Source: Pseudomonadota bacterium
Lineage (GTDB): Bacteria; Pseudomonadota; Gammaproteobacteria; Xanthomonadales; Xanthomonadaceae
Length of the DNA: 17,155 nt
Assembly (NCBI GenBank): GCA_023419315.1
Contig: JAEZYE010000055.1
Coordinates: 1 to 17,155 of the forward strand
Direction: 5' to 3'
In this document: piece after piece, positions 1 to 5,516 of the stretch
How the letters are laid out: every line of letters starts with the position of its first letter
How positions within the stretch are numbered: the stretch's first letter is position 1
Position numbers and translations under genes: made by a program
Notes under the pieces: model-generated
What the model saw: the letters and a program-made list of their open reading frames with translations, nothing else
Database searches by the model: none
What the model was told of the DNA's origin: nothing

Positions 1-11
1 GCGGAGCCCCC

Positions 12-1763
12 ATGCGTACCCATTTCTGCGGCCTCATCGACGAGGCCATGATCGGTCAGACCGTCACCCTGTGCGGCTGGACCGACGTCGCCCGCAACCT
101 CGGCGGCGTCTGCTTCATCGACCTGCGTGATCACGAAGGCATCGTGCAGGTGACGGTGGAGCCGGATCAGGCCGACGTATTCGCGGTGGCCGCGGATCTG
201 GGATACGAAGACGTGATCCAGGTCGAAGGCGTGGTGCGCGCGCGCCACAGCGTCAACGACAAGATCCGCACCGGCAAGGTCGAGATCGTCGCCAGCCGCA
301 TCACCGTGCTGAACAAGGCGGCGCCGCTGCCGTTCCACGCGCACGAGAATGCAGGCGAAGACATCCGTCTCAAGTACCGTTACCTCGATCTGCGCCGCCC
401 CGAAATGCAGCGCATGCAGCGCACGCGCATCCGCCTGGTGCAGGCACTGCGCCGCTGGCTGGACGCGCGCGGCTTCCAGGACATCGAAACGCCGATTCTC
501 ACCAAGGCCACGCCCGAAGGCGCGCGCGACTTCCTGGTGCCGGCGCGCATGCATCCCGGCGAGTTCTACGCACTGCCGCAGTCGCCGCAGCTGTTCAAGC
601 AGATCCTGATGGTGGCCGGCTTCGATCGCTACTACCAGATTGCGCGCTGCTTCCGCGACGAAGCGCTCCGCGCGGATCGCCAACTGGAGTTCACCCAGCT
701 CGACATGGAGTTCGCCTTCGTGCAGGAGCGCGATGTGCAGGACACCGTCGAAGGCATGATTCGCACCATCTTCAAGGAAGTGATGGACGTGGATCTGGCG
801 GATCCGTTCCCGCGCATGACCTATGCCGAGGCAATGCGCCGCTACGGTTCGGACAAGCCGGATCTGCGCATCGATCTGGAACTGGTTGACGTGGCCGAAC
901 AGGTCAAGGGCAGCGAGTTCAAGGTGTTCTCCGACGCGGCTCAGAATGAAGACGGCCGTGTCGCGGCGCTTCGCGTGCCCGGCGGCGCAGCACTGTCGCG
1001 CAAGCAGATCGACGAGTACGCGGCGCACGCCGCCAAGTACGGCGCCAAGGGCCTTGCCTACATCAAGCTCGGAGAGAACGGCGAAGTCACCTCGCCGATC
1101 AGCAAGTTCTTCAGTGAAGAATCCTTCGCCGCGCTCATCGCGCAGGTCGGCCTGCAGAATGGTGACCTGGTGTTCTTCGGCGCCGGAGACTACAAGGTCG
1201 TCAGCGACTTCATGGGCGCGTTACGCCTGAAGGTCGGCAAGGACACCGGCCGCGTCGCCAATGCCTGGAAGCCGCTGTGGGTGACCGATTTCCCGATGTT
1301 CGAATGGGATGAGGAAGCGCAGCGCTACGTCGCCCTGCATCATCCGTTCACCGCGCCCGCCGTGGACGACATCGCCGAACTGCGCGCCAACGCGAAGATC
1401 GCTGTTTCGCGCGGCTACGACATGGTGCTCAACGGCAACGAGATCGGCGGCGGTTCGATCCGCATCCATCGTCCCGACATGCAGAGCGCGGTGTTCGAAC
1501 TGCTCGGCATCGGCGCGGAAGAAGCGGAAGCCAAGTTCGGCTTCCTGCTGGATGCGCTCAAGTACGGCGCACCGCCGCACGGCGGCATCGCCTTCGGTAT
1601 CGACCGCATCGCGGCGTTGATGGCGGGCACCGAATCCATCCGCGACGTCATTCCGTTCCCGAAGACGACGACCGCACAGTGCCTGATGACCGGCGCTCCC
1701 TCACCGATTCCCGACGCGCAACTGGCCGAAGTGCACGTCCAGGTCCGCCCCAAGAAAGACTGA
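12..1763 (+). CDS. aspS: Aspartyl-tRNA synthetase, bacterial type
   Basis: Cytoplasmic class IIb enzyme that charges tRNA-Asp with aspartate using ATP. The 583 residues match the usual bacterial length (about 585-590). Domains in order are an N-terminal OB-fold anticodon-binding domain (about 1-105), the start of the catalytic core with the LTKATPEGARDFLVP stretch (163-177), motif 2 FRDEALRADRQLEFTQLD (214-231), the bacterial GAD insertion (about 285-420), and motif 3 GGIAFGIDRIAALMAGTE with the ATP-binding Arg of GIDR (529-532). GGAG at 3-6 is a suitable ribosome binding site for the ATG, and the MRTHFCG start matches the family N-terminus. Residue 30 is Leu, as in the tRNA-discriminating E. 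coli enzyme; non-discriminating relatives often carry His there. I infer that this enzyme charges only tRNA-Asp. Upstream control lies outside the window. Confidence 0.98.
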   Translation: MRTHFCGLIDEAMIGQTVTLCGWTDVARNLGGVCFIDLRDHEGIVQVTVEPDQADVFAVAADLGYEDVIQVEGVVRARHSVNDKIRTGKVEIVASRITVLNKAAPLPFHAHENAGEDIRLKYRYLDLRRPEMQRMQRTRIRLVQALRRWLDARGFQDIETPILTKATPEGARDFLVPARMHPGEFYALPQSPQLFKQILMVAGFDRYYQIARCFRDEALRADRQLEFTQLDMEFAFVQERDVQDTVEGMIRTIFKEVMDVDLADPFPRMTYAEAMRRYGSDKPDLRIDLELVDVAEQVKGSEFKVFSDAAQNEDGRVAALRVPGGAALSRKQIDEYAAHAAKYGAKGLAYIKLGENGEVTSPISKFFSEESFAALIAQVGLQNGDLVFFGAGDYKVVSDFMGALRLKVGKDTGRVANAWKPLWVTDFPMFEWDEEAQRYVALHHPFTAPAVDDIAELRANAKIAVSRGYDMVLNGNEIGGGSIRIHRPDMQSAVFELLGIGAEEAEAKFGFLLDALKYGAPPHGGIAFGIDRIAALMAGTESIRDVIPFPKTTTAQCLMTGAPSPIPDAQLAEVHVQVRPKKD

Positions 1764-1779
1764 GAACGAGAAGACAGAC

Positions 1780-2079
1780 ATGACCGAACACGCTTTTTCC
1801 CTGCAATGGGAACGACTGGGCAATGAAGGATCCGACACCTCGCTGGTGACCGAGCGCGCCCGCGTCTTCGGCGGCTGGCTGGTGCGCGTGGGCAGCAACC
1901 CCGCCTCGATGGCGCTGACCTTCGTCGCCGATGGCCAGGGCCGCTGGGACGGCGAAGACTTCGGCGAAGACGATTACGAAGAAGAAGAGTACGAAGAAGA
2001 CGAGGACGAAGAGGAAGGGGACTCGGACGAAGAGTACGAAGAAGAGGAAGACGAGGACGAAGAAGAGGACGGCGCGTAA
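1780..2079 (+). CDS. Small protein with extremely Asp/Glu-rich C-terminal tail, function unknown
   Basis: A 99-residue protein whose family I do not recognise. Residues 1-57 look like a small folded domain (tryptophans at 10, 33 and 56; a GGWLVRVGS strand at 31-39; an ALTFVADG strand at 45-52). Residues 59-97 are almost purely acidic: 32 of 39 are Asp or Glu, broken only by Phe, Gly, Ser and three Tyr. There is no signal peptide or membrane segment, so it is probably cytosolic. It starts 16 bases after aspS behind a purine-rich GAGAAG site and ends two bases before the acetyltransferase, so it is very likely co-transcribed with both. The acidic codons contain an imperfect internal duplication. 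Possible roles are binding basic proteins, metal ions or nucleic-acid-binding partners; none is shown by the sequence. The opposite reading, that the tail is a meaningless low-complexity ORF, is unlikely given the ordered N-terminal domain and operon spacing. Confidence 0.85.
   Translation: MTEHAFSLQWERLGNEGSDTSLVTERARVFGGWLVRVGSNPASMALTFVADGQGRWDGEDFGEDDYEEEEYEEDEDEEEGDSDEEYEEEEDEDEEEDGA
1984..2045 (+). repeat. Imperfect internal duplication in the acidic tail
   Basis: The 17-base string GAAGAGTACGAAGAAGA occurs at 1984-2000 and again at 2029-2045, offset by 45 bases (15 codons). After both copies there is further similar GAGGACGAAGA sequence, with a small in-frame indel between the copies. 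The repeat lies within a strongly purine-rich sense strand (about 1975-2070). This suggests that the tail grew by in-frame duplication or slippage and may vary in length between strains. Confidence 0.7.
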
Positions 2080-2081
2080 GC

Positions 2082-2603
2082 ATGCGTATCCGTCGCGCCA
2101 ACGTCGACGACGCCCTCCGGCTGTCAGCGCTGGCGTCGCGGACCTTCACCGAGACCTTCGGCCATCTGTACCCGCCGGAGGATCTCCACGCATTCCTCGA
2201 AGAGGCATACGCCGAGGAGCGCCAGCGCATCGTGCTGGCGCATCCGGACTACGCCATCTGGCTGCTGGAAACCGATGCGGGCGAGGCGATTGGCCATGCG
2301 GCCGCGGGCCCCTGCGGGCTCCCGCATCCCGAAGCCGACGCGAGGGACGGCGAGCTCAAGCGGCTATATGTGTTGCAGGCCCATCAGAACGGCGGCTGGG
2401 GCGCGCGCATGTTCGAACAGGCACTGGACTGGCTTGAACGCGACGGCCCGCGCCGGCTCTGGATTGGTGTCTGGTCGGAAAACCTGGGCGCCCAGCGCTT
2501 TTACCAGCGCTACGGCTTCCACAAGGTCGGCGATTACCAGTTCGCGGTCGGCCGCGTACGCGATCACGAATTCATCCTGAGGCGGGATCCCGCCGGGCAT
2601 TGA
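2082..2603 (+). CDS. GNAT-family N-acetyltransferase
   Basis: Predicted acetyl-CoA-dependent acetyltransferase of the GCN5-related superfamily, 173 residues, cytosolic. The MRIRRANVDDA start is the usual beta-1/alpha-1 beginning of the fold. Motif A is ELKRLYVLQAHQNGGWGARM (91-110) with the Q-x-x-G-x-G-A pyrophosphate loop that binds CoA. Motif B is WIGVWSENLGAQRFYQRYGF (127-146), ending in the Tyr-Gly-Phe typical of the last helix and strand. The YPPEDLHAFLEEAY segment (30-43) resembles the helical region of PaiA-like and general GCN5 proteins. The substrate cannot be read from sequence and could be a polyamine, amino acid, antibiotic or protein. It starts two bases after the acidic-tail gene, with purines in that gene's end serving as the ribosome binding site, so translation is probably coupled. 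Its 3' end contains a perfect 14-bp palindrome. Confidence 0.92.
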   Translation: MRIRRANVDDALRLSALASRTFTETFGHLYPPEDLHAFLEEAYAEERQRIVLAHPDYAIWLLETDAGEAIGHAAAGPCGLPHPEADARDGELKRLYVLQAHQNGGWGARMFEQALDWLERDGPRRLWIGVWSENLGAQRFYQRYGFHKVGDYQFAVGRVRDHEFILRRDPAGH

Positions 2604-2655
2604 GGCACCGGGCCTGTGGATTGCGGCGTTCACGCCGCATCGGCCAGACTGGCCG
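2581..2655 (+). terminator. Cluster of three palindromes at the GNAT/hydrolase junction, possible terminator
   Basis: Three inverted repeats lie within 75 bases. GGCGGGATCCCGCC (2581-2594) is a perfect 14-bp palindrome inside the end of the acetyltransferase gene. GCGGCG-TTCA-CGCCGC (2624-2637) has a 6-bp GC stem, plus one more pair possible at its loop side. CGGCCAG-A-CTGGCCG (2641-2655) is a 7-bp inverted repeat ending one base before the ATG of the hydrolase. No T-run follows, so these are not classical intrinsic terminators. They could weaken read-through, protect the 3' end of the upstream mRNA or bind a dimeric regulator next to the hydrolase start. Confidence 0.5.
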
Positions 2656-2656
2656 C

Positions 2657-3337
2657 ATGAATTCCCCGCACCGAAGCGAATCGACACCGCGCGTTCTGTT
2701 GCTGCATGGCATCTGGAACGCACGCTCATGGGTCGCGCCGCTGGCGTGGCGACTGCGGGCGCAGGGATTCAAGGTCGATGTGTTCGGCTATCCCAGTGTG
2801 TTTGGCGGCCCGGATGTGGCATTGCCGGCGCTGGTGCAGCGATTGCGCGAATCCGGTCCTGTGAATGTCGTCGGGCACAGCCTCGGCGGGGTGATGGCGT
2901 TGGAGGCATTGCGCCGCGCGCCCGACGCGCAGGTGCCGCGGCTGGTCTGCGTGGGCTCGCCGTTGTGCGGCAGTCTGGCGGCGCGCAACCTGGCGCTGCG
3001 TCCGTGGACGGCGCCCTTGCTCGGTCGCAGCGCGGCCCTGCTGCAATCCGGGTGCGAACCCTGGAAAGGCCCGACCGAAGTGGGTGTCGTCGCGGGTGTG
3101 CGGGCGCGCGGCATCGGCCGTCTCCTCGCGCGATTCGACGGCGATTCCGATGGCACGGTCTCGGTGGCCGAAACCCGCCTCGAGGGACTGGCCGACCATT
3201 GCACCGTGTCAGTGAGCCATACCGGGCTGGTGTTCTCGGCCGAAGCGGCGCGGCGGGTGGGGGAATTCCTGCGCGAAGGGCGCTTCCAGGGCGCGGGCGC
3301 GACGGAAATGGCAAGCCCGGACGGCGTGATGAAGTAA
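2657..3337 (+). CDS. Alpha/beta hydrolase (serine esterase/lipase-like)
   Basis: A 226-residue alpha/beta-hydrolase-fold protein. The oxyanion-hole motif LLLHGIW lies at residues 14-20. The nucleophile elbow is GHSLGG (73-78, Ser75). The probable catalytic Asp is Asp165 in DSDGTVSV, and the His is His188 in SVSHTGLVFS. This D-G-x-V ... H-x-G-L arrangement is typical of the PGAP1/EstA-type lipase-like branch. There is no clear signal peptide, so it is probably cytosolic. The substrate is unknown, but acyl esters or thioesters are plausible. I chose ATG 2657 because it gives a domain-length product beginning just before the first strand. A TTG at 2600, overlapping the acetyltransferase stop, is possible but adds only 19 unremarkable residues. 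No good Shine-Dalgarno precedes the ATG, and a palindrome sits immediately upstream. It is followed by yebC after 34 bases. Confidence 0.85.
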   Translation: MNSPHRSESTPRVLLLHGIWNARSWVAPLAWRLRAQGFKVDVFGYPSVFGGPDVALPALVQRLRESGPVNVVGHSLGGVMALEALRRAPDAQVPRLVCVGSPLCGSLAARNLALRPWTAPLLGRSAALLQSGCEPWKGPTEVGVVAGVRARGIGRLLARFDGDSDGTVSVAETRLEGLADHCTVSVSHTGLVFSAEAARRVGEFLREGRFQGAGATEMASPDGVMK

Positions 3338-3340
3338 AAT
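3335..3340 (+). promoter_or_regulatory. Candidate -10 box of yebC promoter
   Basis: TAAAAT, a 5-of-6 match to TATAAT, overlaps the TAA stop of the hydrolase gene. It would start transcription near 3347, giving a leader of about 25 bases that carries GCCGGAA as the yebC ribosome binding site. No convincing -35 hexamer is visible 16-18 bases upstream, so this is a moderate call. If real, it separates yebC-ruvC-ruvA expression from the upstream genes. Confidence 0.5.
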
Positions 3341-3371
3341 CCCGGCCCCGCCAAACGCAGCCGGAATACCC

Positions 3372-4103
3372 ATGGGTAGAGGTCCTTCCATCGAGGCCCG
3401 CAAGAATGCCAGCGACGCCAAGCGCGGCAAGATCTTCACCAAGATCATCCGCGAGATCGGCGTCGCCGCCCGCGCCGGGGGAGGGGACCCGCACAACAAT
3501 CCGCGACTGCGCGCGGCGATGGACAAGGCGCTTACCGCCAACATGTCCAAGGACGTGATCGAGCGGGCCATCAAGAAGGCCACCGGCGAACTCGAAGGCG
3601 TCGAATACGAAGAAGTCCGCTACGAAGGCTACGCGCCGGGCGGCGTCGCGGTGATCGTGGATTGTCTTACCGACAATCGCGTGCGCACCGTGGCCGACGT
3701 CCGCCACGCTTTCAGCAAGTGCGGCGGCAACCTCGGCACCGAAGGTTCGGTCGCCTTCATGTTCAAGCGCCAGGGCGTCATCAGTTTCGCGCCGGGCGCG
3801 AACGAGGAGGGCATCACCGAAGCCGCCATCGAAGCCGGCGCCGATGACATCGTGGTGTATCCGGACGACGGTTCGATCGACGTGCTGTGCGCGCCGGATC
3901 AGTTCGATGCCGTGCGGCAGGCGATGGAGGCGGCCGGGCTCGCCGGCGATCAGGCGGAAGTGACGTTCCGCGCCGACAACGACATCGCCGTGGAAGGCGA
4001 CACCGCCAAGCAGGTGGTCAAGCTGCTGGACATGCTGGAAGATCTGGACGATGTCCAGAACGTCTATTCCAACGCGCAGCTTGGCGCGGAAGCCTATGCG
4101 TAA
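3372..4103 (+). CDS. yebC: YebC/TACO1-family protein (translation factor or regulator)
   Basis: A 243-residue member of the YebC/PmpR/TACO1 family (usual length 240-250). Such proteins have been described as DNA-binding regulators (PmpR) and, for TACO1 and some bacterial YebC proteins, as ribosome-associated factors that help translation of difficult proline-containing stretches. The conserved core NASDAKRGKIFTKIIREI (13-30), the GGGDPHNNPRLRAAMDKA segment (37-54) and the GYAPGGVAVIVDCLTDNR segment (86-103) are clear. The extreme N-terminus reads MGRGPSIEARKNA rather than the common MAGHSKWANIKHRK; I know this variant from xanthomonads. GCCGGAA precedes the ATG at a workable distance. The downstream neighbour ruvC is the usual yebC partner in gammaproteobacteria, but here 119 bases separate the two. 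Confidence 0.95.
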   Translation: MGRGPSIEARKNASDAKRGKIFTKIIREIGVAARAGGGDPHNNPRLRAAMDKALTANMSKDVIERAIKKATGELEGVEYEEVRYEGYAPGGVAVIVDCLTDNRVRTVADVRHAFSKCGGNLGTEGSVAFMFKRQGVISFAPGANEEGITEAAIEAGADDIVVYPDDGSIDVLCAPDQFDAVRQAMEAAGLAGDQAEVTFRADNDIAVEGDTAKQVVKLLDMLEDLDDVQNVYSNAQLGAEAYA

Positions 4104-4222
4104 TTCATGGCTGCCGGTGCCGGTTGCATCGGTTCGGGACGGATTCGCGTGAACCTGCCTCCGCGCGGTCTCCGGATCCGCGCACACCTTCCCGTACCGC
4201 CACGCGGCGTTCGACCCTTGTC

Positions 4223-4744
4223 ATGACCCGCATTCTCGGCATCGATCCCGGTTCGCAGCGCACCGGCATCGGCATCATCGATGTCGATGCCGCCGGCCGC
4301 ACGGTCCATATCCACCACGCGCCGCTGGTGTTGCTCGGCGCCGAGGATTTCCCGCAGCGGCTCAAGCTGCTGCTGACCCAGTTGTCAGGCATCCTGGAAC
4401 AATGGCGGCCGGATGAAGTCGCCATCGAACGCGTATTCATGGCGCGCAATCCGGATTCGGCGCTGAAGCTGGGCCAGGCGCGCGGCGCTGCGATCTGCGC
4501 AGTGGTGATGCGCGATATCCCTGTGCACGAATACGCCGCCAAGGAAGTGAAGCTGGCCGTGGTCGGCAAGGGCAGCGCGGAAAAACAGCAGGTGCAGCAC
4601 ATGGTGGGCGTGATGCTCGGCCTGCATGGCAAGTTGCAGGCCGACGCCGCCGACGCGCTCGCGGTCGCGATCACGCACGCGCATGTGCGCGCGACCGCTC
4701 ACCGGCTTGGCGTGCATGCGCGCCAGGCATGGAGCCGCAAATGA
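4223..4744 (+). CDS. ruvC: Holliday junction endonuclease RuvC
   Basis: RuvC resolves four-way DNA junctions by symmetric nicking as a dimer, working with RuvAB in homologous recombination and fork repair. The 173 residues match the E. coli protein (173 aa). The four RNase H-like catalytic acids are present: Asp8 in ILGIDPGSQRTG, Glu69 in VAIERVF, and Asp141 and Asp144 in QADAADALAVAITHA. The NPDSALKLGQARGA helix (76-89) and the YAAKEVKLAVVGKGSAEK segment (104-121) are also characteristic. The start at ATG 4223 gives the canonical MTRILGIDPG N-terminus. The frame is open upstream to about 3887, but that part overlaps yebC and is not conserved. There is no evident Shine-Dalgarno (the preceding bases are pyrimidine-rich), so initiation is either weak or uses another mode. 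Confidence 0.97.
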   Translation: MTRILGIDPGSQRTGIGIIDVDAAGRTVHIHHAPLVLLGAEDFPQRLKLLLTQLSGILEQWRPDEVAIERVFMARNPDSALKLGQARGAAICAVVMRDIPVHEYAAKEVKLAVVGKGSAEKQQVQHMVGVMLGLHGKLQADAADALAVAITHAHVRATAHRLGVHARQAWSRK

Positions 4745-4784
4745 GGTGCGCGAACACGGTTGTCTCCGCGTTCGCTTGCCGGAG

Positions 4785-4845
4785 GACCGTAGCCGGTCGG
4801 CGCGGTTTCCCGCGTTCTGCATTTGACGGCCGCATGCAAGCATGC
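4785..4845 (+). other. ruvC-ruvA intergenic hairpins
   Basis: The 139-base gap between ruvC and ruvA holds no recognisable gene. It has two short potential hairpins: GACCG-TAGC-CGGTC at 4785-4798, and GCATGC-AA-GCATGC at 4832-4845, where the arm is itself palindromic. Neither has a T-run. They may mark an RNA-processing or attenuation point, or may be chance in GC-rich sequence. Confidence 0.3.
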
Positions 4846-4883
4846 CGCAGCCCGCGTCCTGACCTTTCCAACCGGAGTTCCCC

Positions 4884-5471
4884 ATGATCGGCCGACTGCG
4901 CGGCATCCTGGCGTACAAGTCACCGCCATGGCTGGTGATTGATGTGGGCGGCGTGGGTTATGAGCTCGAAGCGCCCATGAGCACGTTCTACGATCTGCCG
5001 GAAGTCGGGCGCGAGGTCAGCCTGTTCACGCACTACGCGCAGAAGGAAGACAGCGTGTCGCTGTACGGCTTCCTGCGCGAGAGCGAACGCCGCCTGTTCC
5101 GCGACGTCCAGAAGGTCAGTGGCATCGGCGCGAAAATCGCGCTCGCGGTGCTGTCGGGGGTCAGCGTCGACGAGTTCGCGCGACTGGTGCAGGCCGGCGA
5201 CATCACCGCACTGACGCGCATTCCCGGCATCGGCAAGAAAACCGCCGAGCGCATGGTGGTCGAATTGCGCGACCGTGCCGCGGACCTGGCTGGCAGCGGC
5301 GTCACGATCAGCAGCGGCATGCCGGTCGATCCGCAGTCGGAAGCGACAATCGCATTGCAACAACTCGGTTATAAACCCGCCGAAGCCACGCGCATGGCGC
5401 GCGACGCCACGGCTGCCGGCGACGACGCCGCCACGATCATCCGCAAGGCTTTGCAGTCGGCCCTGCGCTGA
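4884..5471 (+). CDS. ruvA: Holliday junction-binding protein RuvA
   Basis: RuvA forms tetramers that hold the Holliday junction open and dock the RuvB motors. The protein has 195 residues (E. coli 203). Domain I is an OB fold starting MIGRLRGILAYKSPPWLVIDVGGVGYE. The acidic pin residues Glu55 and Asp56 sit in QKEDSVSLYGF. Two helix-hairpin-helix motifs follow, VSGIGAKIALAVLSG (78-92) and IPGIGKKTAERMVVEL (113-128). The flexible linker is about 133-150, and domain III, which contacts RuvB, is about 150-195 (SEATIALQQLGYKPAEATRM). The ribosome binding site GGAG lies seven bases before the ATG. kup, not ruvB, follows it 45 bases downstream, so RuvA and RuvB are not directly adjacent as they are in E. 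coli. Confidence 0.97.
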   Translation: MIGRLRGILAYKSPPWLVIDVGGVGYELEAPMSTFYDLPEVGREVSLFTHYAQKEDSVSLYGFLRESERRLFRDVQKVSGIGAKIALAVLSGVSVDEFARLVQAGDITALTRIPGIGKKTAERMVVELRDRAADLAGSGVTISSGMPVDPQSEATIALQQLGYKPAEATRMARDATAAGDDAATIIRKALQSALR

Positions 5472-5504
5472 TTGTCCTAGAGCCTTTCCTCACCTCTCGC
5501 GCGC

Positions 5505-5510
5505 TAGCCT
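5505..5510 (+). promoter_or_regulatory. Candidate -10 box of a near-leaderless kup transcript
   Basis: TAGCCT lies exactly six bases before the kup ATG. Transcription from it would begin at or within a base or two of the start codon. The 45-base ruvA-kup gap has no Shine-Dalgarno next to the ATG, which fits a leaderless mRNA. No -35 hexamer is convincing and the box matches TATAAT only in the key T, A and final T, so this is tentative. Confidence 0.35.
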
Positions 5511-5516
5511 GTCGCC

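Noticed and set aside
1931..2437. Plus-strand frame with Lys/Arg-rich repeats (KKKSTKKTRTKRK)
   Set aside because: It is the shifted reading of the GAA/GAC-rich acidic tail and runs into the acetyltransferase gene; it has no ribosome binding site or family features.
2600..2656. TTG 2600 as the start of the hydrolase
   Set aside because: It would overlap the acetyltransferase stop and add 19 residues of non-conserved sequence through the hairpin region; ATG 2657 gives a normal domain start.
2769..4187. 472-codon minus-strand open frame across the hydrolase and yebC
   Set aside because: Shadow frame with no recognisable domains over two well-supported genes.
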